64,000 nucleotides of DNA from positions 10,682,643 to 10,746,642 of the forward strand of contig CM057140.1 of NCBI GenBank assembly GCA_029964075.1, written 5' to 3'. Origin of the DNA: Patiria pectinifera. Lineage: Eukaryota; Echinodermata; Asteroidea; Valvatida; Asterinidae. Below the pieces are notes generated by a model. It saw only the letters and a list, made by a program, of their open reading frames with translations. It made no database searches and had not been told where the DNA came from. Shown in pieces: positions 1 through 14,100 of the stretch (its first letter is position 1; every line of letters starts with the position of its first letter). The position numbers and the translations under genes were made by a program.

Positions 1-3000
1 AAAGTCAAGTTTTGGCCAAATTTGATCAAAAAGTAAGGCTAACCCCTTACATTTTTTTTCAATTTTGGCCGAAAAATGAAATTGCTTGAAACTTGCAGGA
101 AAGATGCCTGAGGGTCCCTAGAGCACATTCGAACTGGAATTTTGGACATATTGGGCATTTTAAAGAAAGATCGCGTCGATAATTTGGGTCAAAATGAGTG
201 AAAATTATTAATGTTTGTCTGAATAAGTCGGTGATTTTTGCCCAAATCTTCAATATATTTAGTGTTTGAAGGTCGATTGATGTTCCTCTTGCATCCAAAG
301 ACATTTCTGAGTTGTTTGGAGAAAAGTCAATTTTTGGCCAAATTTGATCAAAAGGTAAGGCTAACCCCTTACATTTTTTTTCAATTTTGGCCGAAAAATG
401 AAATTGCTTGAAACTTGCAGGAAAGATGCCTGAGGGTCCCTAGAGCACATTCGAACTGGAATTTTGGACATATTGGGCATTTTAAAGAAAGATCGCGTCG
501 ATAATTTGGGTCAAAATGAGTGAAAATTATTAATGTTTGTCTGAATAAGTCGGTGATTTTTGCCCAAATCTTCAATATATTTAGTGTTTGAGGGTCGATT
601 GATGTTCCTCTTGCATCCAAAGACATTTCTGAGTTGTTTGGAGAAAAATCAATTTTTGGCCAAATTTGATCAAAAAGTAAGGCTAACCCCTTACATTTTT
701 TTTCAATTTTGGCCGAAAAATGAAATTGCTTGAAACTTGCAGGAAAGATGCCTAAGGGTCCCTAGAGCACATTCGAACTGGAATTTTGGACATATTGGGC
801 ATTTTAAAGAAAGATCGCGTCGATAATTTGGGTCAAAATGAGTGAAAATTATTAATGTTTGTCTGAATAAGTCGGTGATTTTTGCCCAAATCTTCAATAT
901 ATTTAGTGTTTGAGGGTCGATTGATGTTCCTCTTGCATCCAAAGACATTTCTGAGTTGTTTGGAGAAAAATCAATTTTTGGCCAAATTTGATCAAAAAGT
1001 AAGGCTAACCCCTTACATTTTTTTTCAATTTTGGCCGAAAAATGAAATTGCTTGAAACTTGCAGGAAAGATGCCTGAGGGTCCCTAGAGCACATTCGAAC
1101 TGGAATTTTGGACATATTGGGCATTTTAAAGAAAGATCGCGTCGATAATTTGGGTCAAAATGAGTGAAAATTATTAATTTTTGTCTGAATAAGTCGGTGA
1201 TTTTTGCCCAAATCTTCAATATATTTAGTGTTTGAGGGTCGATTGATGTTCCTCTTGCATCCAAAGACATTTCTGAGTTGTTTGGAGAAAAGTCAATTTT
1301 TGGCCAAATTTGATCAAAAAGTAAGGCTAACCCCTTACATTTTTTTTCAATTTTGGCCGAAAAATGAAATTGCTTGAAACTTGCAGGAAAGATGCCTGAG
1401 GGTCCCTAGAGCACATTCGAACTGGAATTTTGGACATATTGGGCATTTTAAAGAAAGATCGCGTCGATAATTTGGGTCAAAATGAGTGAAAATTATTAAT
1501 GTTTGTCTGAATAAGTCGGTGATTTTTGCCCAAATCTTCAATATATTTAGTGTTTGAAGGTCGATTGATGTTCCTCTTGCATCCAAAGACATTTCTGAGT
1601 TGTTTGGAGAAAAGTCAATTTTTGGCCAAATTTGATCAAAAAGTAAGGCTAACCCCTTACATTTTTTTTCAATTTTGGCCGAAAAATGAAATTGCTTGAA
1701 ACTTGCAGGAAAGATGCCTAAGGGTCCCTAGAGCACATTCGAACTGGAATTTTGGACATATTGGGCATTTTAAAGAAAGATCGCGTCGATAATTTGGGTC
1801 AAAATGAGTGAAAATTATTAATTTTTGTCTGAATAAGTCGGTGATTTTTGCCCAAATCTTCAATATATTTAGTGTTTGAAGGTCGATTGATGTTCCTCTT
1901 GCATCCAAAGACATTTCTGAGTTGTTTGGAGAAAAGTCAATATTTTGCCAAATTTGATCAAAAGTAAGGCTAACCCCTTGTATTTTTTTCAATTTTGGCC
2001 GAAAAATGAAATTGCTTGAAACTTGCAGGAAAGATGCCTGAGGGTCCCTAGAGCACATTCGAACTGGAATTTTGGACATATTGGGCATTTTAAAGAAAGA
2101 TCGCGTCGATAATTTGGGTCAAAATGAGTGAAAATTATTAATTTTTGTCTGAATAAGTCGGTGATTTTTGCCCAAATCTTCAATATATTTAGTGTTTGAG
2201 GGTCGATTGATGTTCCTCTTGCATCCAAAGACATTTCTGAGTTGTTTGGAGAAAAGTCAATTTTTGGCCAAATTTGATCAAAAAGTAAGGCTAACCCCTT
2301 GCATTTTTTTCAATTTTGGCCGAAAAATGAAATTGCTTGAAACTTGCAGGAAAGATGCCTGAGGGTCCCTAGAGCACATTCGAACTGGAATTTTGGACAT
2401 ATTGGGCATTTTAAAGAAAGATCGCGTCGATAATTTGGGTCAAAATGAGTGAAAATTATTAATGTTTGTCTGAATAAGTCGGTGATTTTTGCCCAAATCT
2501 TCAATATATTTAGTGTTTGAAGGTCGATTGATGTTCCTCTTGCATCCAAAGACATTTCTGAGTTGTTTGGAGAAAAGTCAATTTTTGGCCAAATTTGATC
2601 AAAAAGTAAGGCTAACCCCTTACATATTTTTCAATTTTGGCCGAAAAATGAAATTGCTTGAAACTTGCAGGAAAGATGCCTGAGGGTCCCTAGAGCACAT
2701 TCGAACTGGAATTTTGGACATATTGGGCATTTTAAAGAAAGATCGCGTCGATAATTTGGGTCAAAATGAGTGAAAATTATTAATGTTTGTCTGAATAAGT
2801 CGGTGATTTTTGCCCAAATCTTCAATATATTTAGTGTTTGAAGGTCGATTGATGTTCCTCTTGCATCCAAAGACATTTCTGAGTTGTTTGGAGAAAAGTC
2901 AATTTTTGGCCAAATTTGATCAAAAAGTAAGGCTAACCCCTTACATTTTTTTTCAATTTTGGCCGAAAAATGAAATTGCTTGAAACTTGCAGGAAAGATG

Positions 3001-6000
3001 CCTGAGGGTCCCTAGAGCACATTCGAACTGGAATTTTGGACATATTGGGCATTTTAAAGAAAGATCGCGTCGATAATTTGGGTCAAAATGAGTGAAAATT
3101 ATTAATTTTTGTCTGAATAAGTCGGTGATTTTTGCCCAAATCTTCAATATATTTAGTGTTTGAAGGTCGATTGATGTTCCTCTTGCATCCAAAGACATTT
3201 CTGAGTTGTTTGGAGAAAAATCAATTTTTGGCCAAATTTGATCAAAAAGTAAGGCTAACCCCTTACATTTTTTTTCAATTTTGGCCGAAAAATGAAATTG
3301 CTTGAAACTTGCAGGAAAGATGCCTAAGGGTCCCTAGAGCACATTCGAACTGGAATTTTGGACATATTGGGCATTTTAAAGAAAGATCGCGTCGATAATT
3401 TGGGTCAAAATGAGTGAAAATTATTAATTTTTGTCTGAATAAGTCGGTGATTTTTGCCCAAATCTTCAATATATTTAGTGTTTGAGGGTCGATTGATGTT
3501 CCTCTTGCATCCAAAGACATTTCTGAGTTGTTTGGAGAAAAGTCAATTTTTGGCCAAATTTGATCAAAAAGTAAGGCTAACCCCTTGCATTTTTTTTCAA
3601 TTTTGGCCGAAAAATGAAATTGCTTGAAACTTGCAGGAAAGATGCCTGAGGGTCCCTAGAGCACATTCGAACTGGAATTTTGGACATATTGGGCATTTTA
3701 AAGAAAGATCGCGTCGATAATTTGGGTCAAAATGAGTGAAAATTATTAATGTTTGTCTGAATAAGTCGGTGATTTTTGCCCAAATCTTCAATATATTTAG
3801 TGTTTGAAGGTCGATTGATGTTCCTCTTGCATCCAAAGACATTTCTGAGTTGTTTGGAGAAAAGTCAATTTTTGGCCAAATTTGATCAAAAGGTAAGGCT
3901 AACCCCTTACATTTTTTTTCAATTTTGGCCGAAAAATGAAATTGCTTGAAACTTGCAGGAAAGATGCCTGAGGGTCCCTAGAGCACATTCGAACTGGAAT
4001 TTTGGACATATTGGGCATTTTAAAGAAAGATCGCGTCGATAATTTGGGTCAAAATGAGTGAAAATTATTAATGTTTGTCTGAATAAGTCGGTGATTTTTG
4101 CCCAAATCTTCAATATATTTAGTGTTTGAGGGTCGATTGATGTTCCTCTTGCATCCAAAGACATTTCTGAGTTGTTTGGAGAAAAGTCAATTTTTGGCCA
4201 AATTTGATCAAAAATGTAAGGCTAACCCCTTACATTTTTTTTCAATTTTGGCCGAAAAATGAAATTGCTTGAAACTTGCAGGAAAGATGCCTAAGGGTCC
4301 CTAGAGCACATTCGAACTGGAATTTTGGACATATTGGGCATTTTAAAGAAAGATCGCGTCGATAATTTGGGTCAAAATGAGTGAAAATTATTAATTTTTG
4401 TCTGAATAAGTCGGTGATTTTTGCCCAAATCTTCAATATATTTAGTGTTTGAGGGTCGATTGATGTTCCTCTTGCATCCAAAGACATTTCTGAGTTGTTT
4501 GGAGAAAAGTCAATTTTTGGCCAAATTTGATCAAATATCAGTGCTAACCCCTTACATTTTTTTTCAATTTTGGCCGAAAAATGAAATTGCTTGAAACTTG
4601 CAGGAAAGATGCCTGAGGGTCCCTAGAGCACATTCGAACTGGAATTTTGGACATATTGGGCATTTTAAAGAAAGATCGCGTCGATAATTTGGGTCAAAAT
4701 GAGTGAAAATTATTAATGTTTGTCTGAATAAGTCGGTGATTTTTGCCCAAATCTTCAATATATTTAGTGTTTGAAGGTCGATTGATGTTCCTCTTGCATC
4801 CAAAGACATTTCTGAGTTGTTTGGAGAAAAGTCAATTTTTGGCCAAATTTGATCAAAAAGTAAGGCTAACCCCTTACATTTTTTTTCAATTTTGGCCGAA
4901 AAATGAAATTGCTTGAAACTTGCAGGAAAGATGCCTGAGGGTCCCTAGAGCACATTCGAACTGGAATTTTGGACATATTGGGCATTTTAAAGAAAGATCG
5001 CGTCGATAATTTGGGTCAAAATGAGTGAAAATTATTAATGTTTGTCTGAATAAGTCGGTGATTTTTGCCCAAATCTTCAATATATTTAGTGTTTGAAGGT
5101 CGATTGATGTTCCTCTTGCATCCAAAGACATTTCTGAGTTGTTTGGAGAAAAGTCAATTTTTGGCCAAATTTGATCAAAAAGTAAGGCTAACCCCTTACA
5201 TTTTTTTTCAATTTTGGCCGAAAAATGAAATTGCTTGAAACTTGCAGGAAAGATGCCTGAGGGTCCCTAGAGCACATTCGAACTGGAATTTTGGACATAT
5301 TGGGCATTTTAAAGAAAGATCGCGTCGATAATTTGGGTGAAAATGAGTGAAAATTATTAATTTTTGTCTGAATAAGTCGGTGATTTTTGCCCAAATCTTC
5401 AATATATTTAGTGTTTGAAGGTCGATTGATGTTCCTCTTGCATCCAAAGACATTTCTGAGTTGTTTGGAGAAAAGTCAATTTTTGGCCAAATTTGATCAA
5501 AAAGTAAGGCTAACCCCTTACATTTTTTTTCAATTTTGGCCGAAAAATGAAATTGCTTGAAACTTGCAGGAAAGATGCCTGAGGGTCCCTAGAGCACATT
5601 CGAACTGGAATTTTGGACATATTGGGCATTTTAAAGAAAGATCGCGTCGATAATTTGGGTGAAAATGAGTGAAAATTATTAATTTTTGTCTGAATAAGTC
5701 GGTGATTTTTGCCCAAATCTTCAATATATTTAGTGTTTGAAGGTCGATTGATGTTCCTCTTGCATCCAAAGACATTTCTGAGTTGTTTGGAGAAAAGTCA
5801 AATTTTGGCCAAATTTGATCAAAAAGTAAGGCTAACCCCTTACATTTTTTTTCAATTTTGGCCGAAAAATGAAATTGCTTGAAACTTGCAGGAAAGATGC
5901 CTGAGGGTCCCTAGAGCACATTCGAACTGGAATTTTGGACATATTGGGCATTTTAAAGAAAGATCGCGTCGATAATTTGGGTCAAAATGAGTGAAAATTA

Positions 6001-8027
6001 TTAATTTTTGTCTGAATAAGTCGGTGATTTTTGCCCAAATCTTCAATATATTTAGTGTTTGAAGGTCGATTGATGTTCCTCTTGCATCCAAAGACATTTC
6101 TGAGTTGTTTGGAGAAAAGTCAATTTTTGGCCAAATTTGATCAAAAAGTAAGGCTAACCCCTTACATTTTTTTTCAATTTTGGCCGAAAAATGAAATTGC
6201 TTGAAACTTGCAGGAAAGATGCCTGAGGGTCCCTAGAGCACATTCGAACTGGAATTTTGGACATATTGGGCATTTTAAAGAAAGATCGCGTCGATAATTT
6301 GGGTGAAAATGAGTGAAAATTATTAATTTTTGTCTGAATAAGTCGGTGATTTTTGCCCAAATCTTCAATATATTTAGTGTTTGAAGGTCGATTGATGTTC
6401 CTCTTGCATCCAAAGACATTTCTGAGTTGTTTGGAGAAAAGTCAATTTTTGGCCAAATTTGATCAAAAAGTAAGGCTAACCCCTTGCATTTTTTTTCAAT
6501 TTTGGCCGAAAAATGAAATTGCTTGAAACTTGCAGGAAAGATGCCTGAGGGTCCCTAGAGCACATTCGAACTGGAATTTTGGACATATTGGGCATTTTAA
6601 AGAAAGATCGCGTCGATAATTTGGGTCAAAATGAGTGAAAATTATTAATGTTTGTCTGAATAAGTCGGTGATTTTTGCCCAAATCTTCAATATATTTAGT
6701 GTTTGAAGGTCGATTGATGTTCCTCTTGCATCCAAAGACATTTCTGAGTTGTTTGGAGAAAAGTCAATTTTTGGCCAAATTTGATCAAAAGGTAAGGCTA
6801 ACCCCTTACATTTTTTTTCAATTTTGGCCGAAAAATGAAATTGCTTGAAACTTGCAGGAAAGATGCCTGAGGGTCCCTAGAGCACATTCGAACTGGAATT
6901 TTGGACATATTGGGCATTTTAAAGAAAGATCGCGTCGATAATTTGGGTCAAAATGAGTGAAAATTATTAATTTTTGTCTGAATAAGTCGGTGATTTTTGC
7001 CCAAATCTTCAATATATTTAGTGTTTGAAGGTCGATTGATGTTCCTCTTGCATCCAAAGACATTTCTGAGTTGTTTGGAGAAAAGTCAATTTTGGGCCAA
7101 ATTTGATAAAAATGTAAGGCTAACCCCTTGCATTTTTTTCAATTTTGGCCGAAAAATGAAATTGCTTGAAACTTGCAGGAAAGATGCCTGAGGGTCCCTA
7201 GAGCACATTCGAACTGGAATTTTGGACATATTGGGCATTTTAAAGAAAGATCGCGTCGATAATTTGGGTCAAAATGAGTGAAAATTATTAATGTTTGTCT
7301 GAATAAGTCGGTGATTTTTGCCCAAATCTTCAATATATTTAGTGTTTGAAGGTCGATTGATGTTCCTCTTGCATCCAAAGACATTTCTGAGTTGTTTGGA
7401 GAAAAGTCAATTTTTGGCCAAATTTGATCAAAAAGTAAGGCTAACCCCTTGCATTTTTTTTCAATTTTGGCCGAAAAATGAAATTGCTTGAAACTTGCAG
7501 GAAAGATGCCTGAGGGTCCCTAGAGCACATTCGAACTGGAATTTTGGACATATTGGGCATTTTAAAGAAAGATCGCGTCGATAATTTGGGTCAAAATGAG
7601 TGAAAATTATTAATGTTTGTCTGAATAAGTCGGTGATTTTTGCCCAAATCTTCAATATATTTAGTGTTTGAAGGTCGATTGATGTTCCTCTTGCATCCAA
7701 AGACATTTCTGAGTTGTTTGGAGAAAAGTCAATTTTGGCCAAATTTGGTTAAAAATGTAAGGCTAACCCCTTACATTTTTTTTCAATTTTGGCCGAAAAA
7801 TGAAATTGCTTGAAACTTGCAGGAAAGATGCCTGAGGGTCCCTAGAGCACATTCGAACTGGAATTTTGGACATATTGGGCATTTTAAAGAAAGATCGCGT
7901 CGATAATTTGGGTCAAAATGAGTGAAAATTATTAATTTTTGTCTGAATAAGTCGGTGATTTTTGCCCAAATCTTCAATATATTTAGTGTTTGAGGGTCGA
8001 TTGATGTTCCTCTTGCATCCAAAGACA

Positions 8028-8110
8028 TTTCTGAGTTGTTTGGAGAAAAGTCAAGCTTTGGCGCAATGTGATGAAAAAGTAAGGCTACTCCCTTCCATTT
8101 TTACAATTTT
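8028..8110. repeat. Diverged hinge inside the array
   Basis: Between two ordinary units the hinge reads tcaagctttggcgcaatg and ctactcccttccattttta, with many more changes than any other internal junction, while both flanking unit bodies are normal. This looks like an old junction or a patch not yet homogenised. Confidence 0.7.
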
Positions 8111-11100
8111 GGCCGAAAAATGAAATTGCTTGAAACTTGCAGGAAAGATGCCTAAGGGTCCCTAGAGCACATTCGAACTGGAATTTTGGACATATTGGGC
8201 ATTTTAAAGAAAGATCGCGTCGATAATTTGGGTCAAAATGAGTGAAAATTATTAATGTTTGTCTGAATAAGTCGGCTATTTTTGCCCAAATCTTCAATAT
8301 ATTTAGTGTTTGAAGGGCGATTGATGTTCCTCTTGCATCCAAAGATATTTCTGAGTTGTTTGGAGAAAAGTCAATTTTTGGCCAAATTTGATCAAAAAGT
8401 AAGGCTAACCCCTTACATTTTTTTTCAACTTTAGCCGAAAAATGAAATTGCTTGAAACTTGCAGGAAAGATGCCTGAGGGTCCCTAGAGCACATTCGAAC
8501 TGGAATTTTTGACATATTGGGCATTTAAAGAAAAATCGCGTCGATAATTTGGGTCAAAATGAGTGAAAATTATTAATTTTTGTCTGAATAAGTCGGTGAT
8601 TTTTGCCCAAATCTTCAATATATTTAGTGTTTGAAGGTCGATTGATGTTCCTCTTGCATCCAAAGACATTTCTGAGTTGTTTGGAGAAAAGTCAATTTTT
8701 GGCCAAATTTGATCAAAAGGTAAGGCTAACCCCTTACATTTTTTTTCAATTTTGGCCGAAAAATGAAATTGCTTGAAACTTGCAGGAAAGATGCCTGAGG
8801 GTCCCTAGAGCACATTCGAACTGGAATTTTGGACATATTGGGCATTTTAAAGAAAGATCGCGTCGATAATTTGGGTCAAAATGAGTGAAAATTATTAATT
8901 TTTGTCTGAATAAGTCGGTGATTTTTGCCCAAATCTTCAATATATTTAGTGTTTGAAGGTCGATTGATGTTCCTCTTGCATCCAAAGACATTTCTGAGTT
9001 GTTTGGAGAAAAGTCAATTTTTGGCCAAATTTGATCAAAAAGTAAGGCTAACCCCTTGCATTTTTTTTCAATTTTGGCCGAAAAATGAAATTGCTTGAAA
9101 CTTGCAGGAAAGATGCCTGAGGGTCCCTAGAGCACATTCGAACTGGAATTTTGGACATATTGGGCATTTTAAAGAAAGATCGCGTCGATAATTTGGGTCA
9201 AAATGAGTGAAAATTATTAATGTTTGTCTGAATAAGTCGGTGATTTTTGCCCAAATCTTCAATATATTTAGTGTTTGAAGGTCGATTGATGTTCCTCTTG
9301 CATCCAAAGACATTTCTGAGTTGTTTGGAGAAAAGTCAATTTGGGCCGATTTTGATCAAAAAGTAAGGCTAACCCCTTGCATTTTTTTCAATTTTGGCCG
9401 AAAAATGAAATTGCTTGAAACTTGCAGGAAAGATGCCTGAGGGTCCCTAGAGCACATTCGAACTGGAATTTTGGACATATTGGGCATTTTAAAGAAAGAT
9501 CGCGTCGATAATTTGGGTCAAAATGAGTGAAAATTATTAATGTTTGTCTGAATAAGTCGGTGATTTTTGCCCAAATCTTCAATATATTTAGTGTTTGAAG
9601 GTCGATTGATGTTCCTCTTGCATCCAAAGACATTTCTGAGTTGTTTGGAGAAAAGTCAATTTTTGGCCAAATTTGATCAAAAGGTAAGGCTAACCCCTTA
9701 CATTTTTTTTCAATTTTGGCCGAAAAATGAAATTGCTTGAAACTTGCAGGAAAGATGCCTGAGGGTCCCTAGAGCACATTCGAACTGGAATTTTGGACAT
9801 ATTGGGCATTTTAAAGAAAGATCGCGTCGATAATTTGGGTCAAAATGAGTGAAAATTATTAATTTTTGTCTGAATAAGTCGGTGATTTTTGCCCAAATCT
9901 TCAATATATTTAGTGTTTGAAGGTCGATTGATGTTCCTCTTGCATCCAAAGACATTTCTGAGTTGTTTGGAGAAAAGTCAATTTTTGGCCAAATTTGATC
10001 AAAAAGTAAGGCTAACCCCTTACATATTTTTCAATTTTGGCCGAAAAATGAAATTGCTTGAAACTTGCAGGAAAGATGCCTGAGGGTCCCTAGAGCACAT
10101 TCGAACTGGAATTTTGGACATATTGGGCATTTTAAAGAAAGATTGCGTCGATAATTTGGGTGAAAATGAGTGAAAATTATTAATTTTTGTCTGAATAAGT
10201 CGGTGATTTTTGCCCAAATCTTCAATATATTTAGTGTTTGAAGGTCGATTGATGTTCCTCTTGCATCCAAAGACATTTCTGAGTTGTTTGGAGAAAAGTC
10301 AATTTTTGGCCAAATTTGATCAAAAGGTAAGGCTAACCCCTTACATTTTTTTCAATTTTGGCCGAAAAATGAAATTGCTTGAAACTTGCAGGAAAGATGC
10401 CTGAGGGTCCCTAGAGCACATTCGAACTGGAATTTTGGACATATTGGGCATTTTAAAGAAAGATCGCGTCGATAATTTGGGTCAAAATGAGTGAAAATTA
10501 TTAATTTTTGTCTGAATAAGTCGGTGATTTTTGCCCAAATCTTCAATATATTTAGTGTTTGAAGGTCGATTGATGTTCCTCTTGCATCCAAAGACATTTC
10601 TGAGTTGTTTGGAGAAAAGTCAATTTTTGGCCAAATTTGATCAAAAAGTAAGGCTAACCCCTTACATTTTTTTTCAATTTTGGCCGAAAAATGAAATTGC
10701 TTGAAACTTGCAGGAAAGATGCCTGAGGGTCCCTAGAGCACATTCGAACTGGAATTTTGGACATATTGGGCATTTTAAAGAAAGATCGCGTCGATAATTT
10801 GGGTCAAAATGAGTGAAAATTATTAATTTTTGTCTGAATAAGTCGGTGATTTTTGCCCAAATCTTCAATATATTTAGTGTTTGAAGGTCGATTGATGTTC
10901 CTCTTGCATCCAAAGACATTTCTGAGTTGTTTGGAGAAAAGTCAATTTTTGGCCAAATTTGATCAAAAAGTAAGGCTAACCCCTTGCATTTTTTTCAATT
11001 TTGGCCGAAAAATGAAATTGCTTGAAACTTGCAGGAAAGATGCCTGAGGGTCCCTAGAGCACATTCGAACTGGAATTTTTGACATATTGGGCATTTAAAG

Positions 11101-14100
11101 AAAAATCGCGTCGATAATTTGGGTCAAAATGAGTGAAATTATTAATTTTTGTCTGAATAAGTCGGTGATTTTTGCCCAAATCTTCAATATATTTAGTGTT
11201 TGAAGGTCGATTGATGTTCCTCTTGCATCCAAAGACATTTCTGAGTTGTTCGGAGAAAAGTCAATTTTTGGCCAAATTTGATCAAAAAGTAAGGCTAACC
11301 CCTTGCATTTTTTTCAATTTTGGCCGAAAAATGAAATTGCTTGAAACTTGCAGGAAAGATGCCTGAGGGTCCCTAGAGCACATTCGAACTGGAATTTTGG
11401 ACATATTGGGCATTTTAAAGAAAGATCGCGTCGATAATTTGGGTCAAAATGAGTGAAAATTATTAATTTTTGTCTGAATAAGTCGGTGATTTTTGCCCAA
11501 ATCTTCAATATATTTAGTGTTTGAAGGTCGATTGATGTTCCTCTTGCATCCAAAGACATTTCTGAGTTGTTTGGAGAAAAGTCAATTTTTGGCCAAATTT
11601 GATCAAAAAGTAAGGCTAACCCCTTGCATTTTTTCAATTTTGGCCGAAAAATGAAATTGCTTGAAACTTGCAGAAAAGATGCCTGAGGGTCCCTAGAGCA
11701 CATTCGAACTGGAATTTTGGACATATTGGGCATTTTAAAGAAAGATTGCGTCGATAATTTGGGTGAAAATGAGTGAAAATTATTAATTTTTGTCTGAATA
11801 AGTCGGTGATTTTTGCCCAAATCTTCAATATATTTAGTGTTTGAAGGTCGATTGATGTTCCTCTTGCATCCAAAGACATTTCTGAGTTGTTTGGAGAAAA
11901 GTCAATTTTTGGCCAAATTTCATCAAAAAAGTAAGGCTAACCCCTTGCATTTTTTTCAATTTTGGCCGAAAAATGAAATTGCTTGAAACTTGCAGGAAAG
12001 ATGCCTGAGGGTCCCTAGAGCACATTCGAACTGGAATTTTGGACATATTGGGCATTTTAAAGAAAGATTGCGTCGATAATTTGGGTGAAAATGAGTGAAA
12101 ATTATTAATTTTTGTCTGAATAAGTCGGTGATTTTTGCCCAAATCTTCAATATATTTAGTGTTTGAAGGTCGATTGATGTTCCTCTTGCATCCAAAGACA
12201 TTTCTGAGTTGTTTGGAGAAAAGTCAATTTTTGGCCAAATTTGATCAAAAAGTAAGGCTAACCCCTTACATTTTTTTTCAATTTTGGCCGAAAAATGAAA
12301 TTGCTTGAAACTTGCAGGAAAGATGCCTGAGGGTCCGTAGAGCACATTCGAACTGGAATTTTGGATATATTGGGCATTTTAAAGAAAGATGGCGTCGATA
12401 ATTTGGGTGAAAATGAGTGAAAATTATTAATTTTTGTCTGAATAAGTCGGTGATTTTTGCCCAAATCTTCAATATATTTAGTGTTTGAAGGTCGATTGAT
12501 GTTCCTCTTGCATCCAAAGACATTTCTGAGTTGTTTGGAGAAAAGTCAATTTTTGGCCAAATTTGATCGAAAAGTAAGGCTAACCCCTTACATTTTTTTT
12601 CAATTTTGGCCGAAAAATGAAATTGCTTGAAACTTGCAGAAAAGATGCCTTAGGGTCCGTAGAGCACATTCGAACTGGAATTTTGGACATATTGGGCATT
12701 TTAAAGAAAGATCGCGTCGATAATTTGGGTGAAAATGAGTGAAAATTATTAATTTTTGTCTGAATAAGTCGGTGATTTTTGCCCAAATCTTCAATATATT
12801 TAGTGTTTGAAGGTCGATTGATGTTCCTCTTGCATCCAAAGACATTTCTGAGTTGTTTGGAGAAAAGTCAATTTTTGGCCAAATTTGATCAAAAAGTAAG
12901 GCTAACCCCTTGCATTTTTTTTCAATTTTGGCCGAAAAATGAAATTGCTTGAAACTTGCAGGAAAGATGCCTAAGGGTCCGTAGAGCACATTCGAACTGG
13001 AATTTTGGACATATTGGGCATTTTAAAGAAAGATCGCGTCGATAATTTGGGTGAAAATGAGTGAAAATTATTAATTTTTGTCTGAATAAGTCGGTGATTT
13101 TTGCCCAAATCTTCAATATATTTAGTGTTTGAAGGTCGATTGATGTTCCTCTTGCATCCAAAGACATTTCTGAGTTGTTTGGAGAAAAGTCAATTTTTGG
13201 CCAAATTTGATCAAAAAGTAAGGCTAACCCCTTGCATTTTTTTTCAATTTTGGCCGAAAAATGAAATTGCTTGAAACTTGCAGAAAAGATGCCTGAGGGT
13301 CCCTAGAGCACATTCGAACTGGAATTTTGGACATATTGGGCATTTTAAAGAAAGATTGCGTCGATAATTTGGGTGAAAATGAGTGAAAATTATTAATTTT
13401 TGTCTGAATAAGTCGGTGATTTTTGCCCAAATCTTCGATATATTTAGTGTTTGAAGGTCGATTGATGTTCCTCTTGCATCCAAAGACATTTCTGAGTTGT
13501 TTGGAGAAAAGTCAATTTTTGGCCAAATTTGATCAAAAAGTAAGGCTAACCCCTTACATATTTTTCAATTTTGGCCGAAAAATGAAATTGCTTGAAACTT
13601 GCAGGAAAGATGCCTGAGGGTCCCTAGAGCACATTCGAACTGGAATTTTGGACATATTGGGCATTTTAAAGAAAGATGGCGTCGATAATTTGGGTGAAAA
13701 TGAGTGAAAATTATTAATTTTTGTCTGAATAAGTCGGTGATTTTTGCCCAAATCTTCAATATATTTAGTGTTTGAAGGTCGATTGATGTTCCTCTTGCAT
13801 CCAAAGACATTTCTGAGTTGTTTGGAGAAAAGTCAATTTTTGGCCAAATTTGATCAACAGTTTAGGGCTAACCCCTTACATTTTTTTTCAATTTTGGCCG
13901 AAAAATGAAATTGCTTGAAACTTGCAGGAAAGATGCCTGAGGGTCCCTAGAGCACATTCGAACTGGAATTTTGGACATATTGGGCATTTTAAAGAAAGAT
14001 CGCGTCGATAATTTGGGTCAAAATGAGTGAAAATTATTAATTTTTGTCTGAATAAGTCGGTGATTTTTGCCCAAATCTTCAATATATTTAGTGTTTGAAG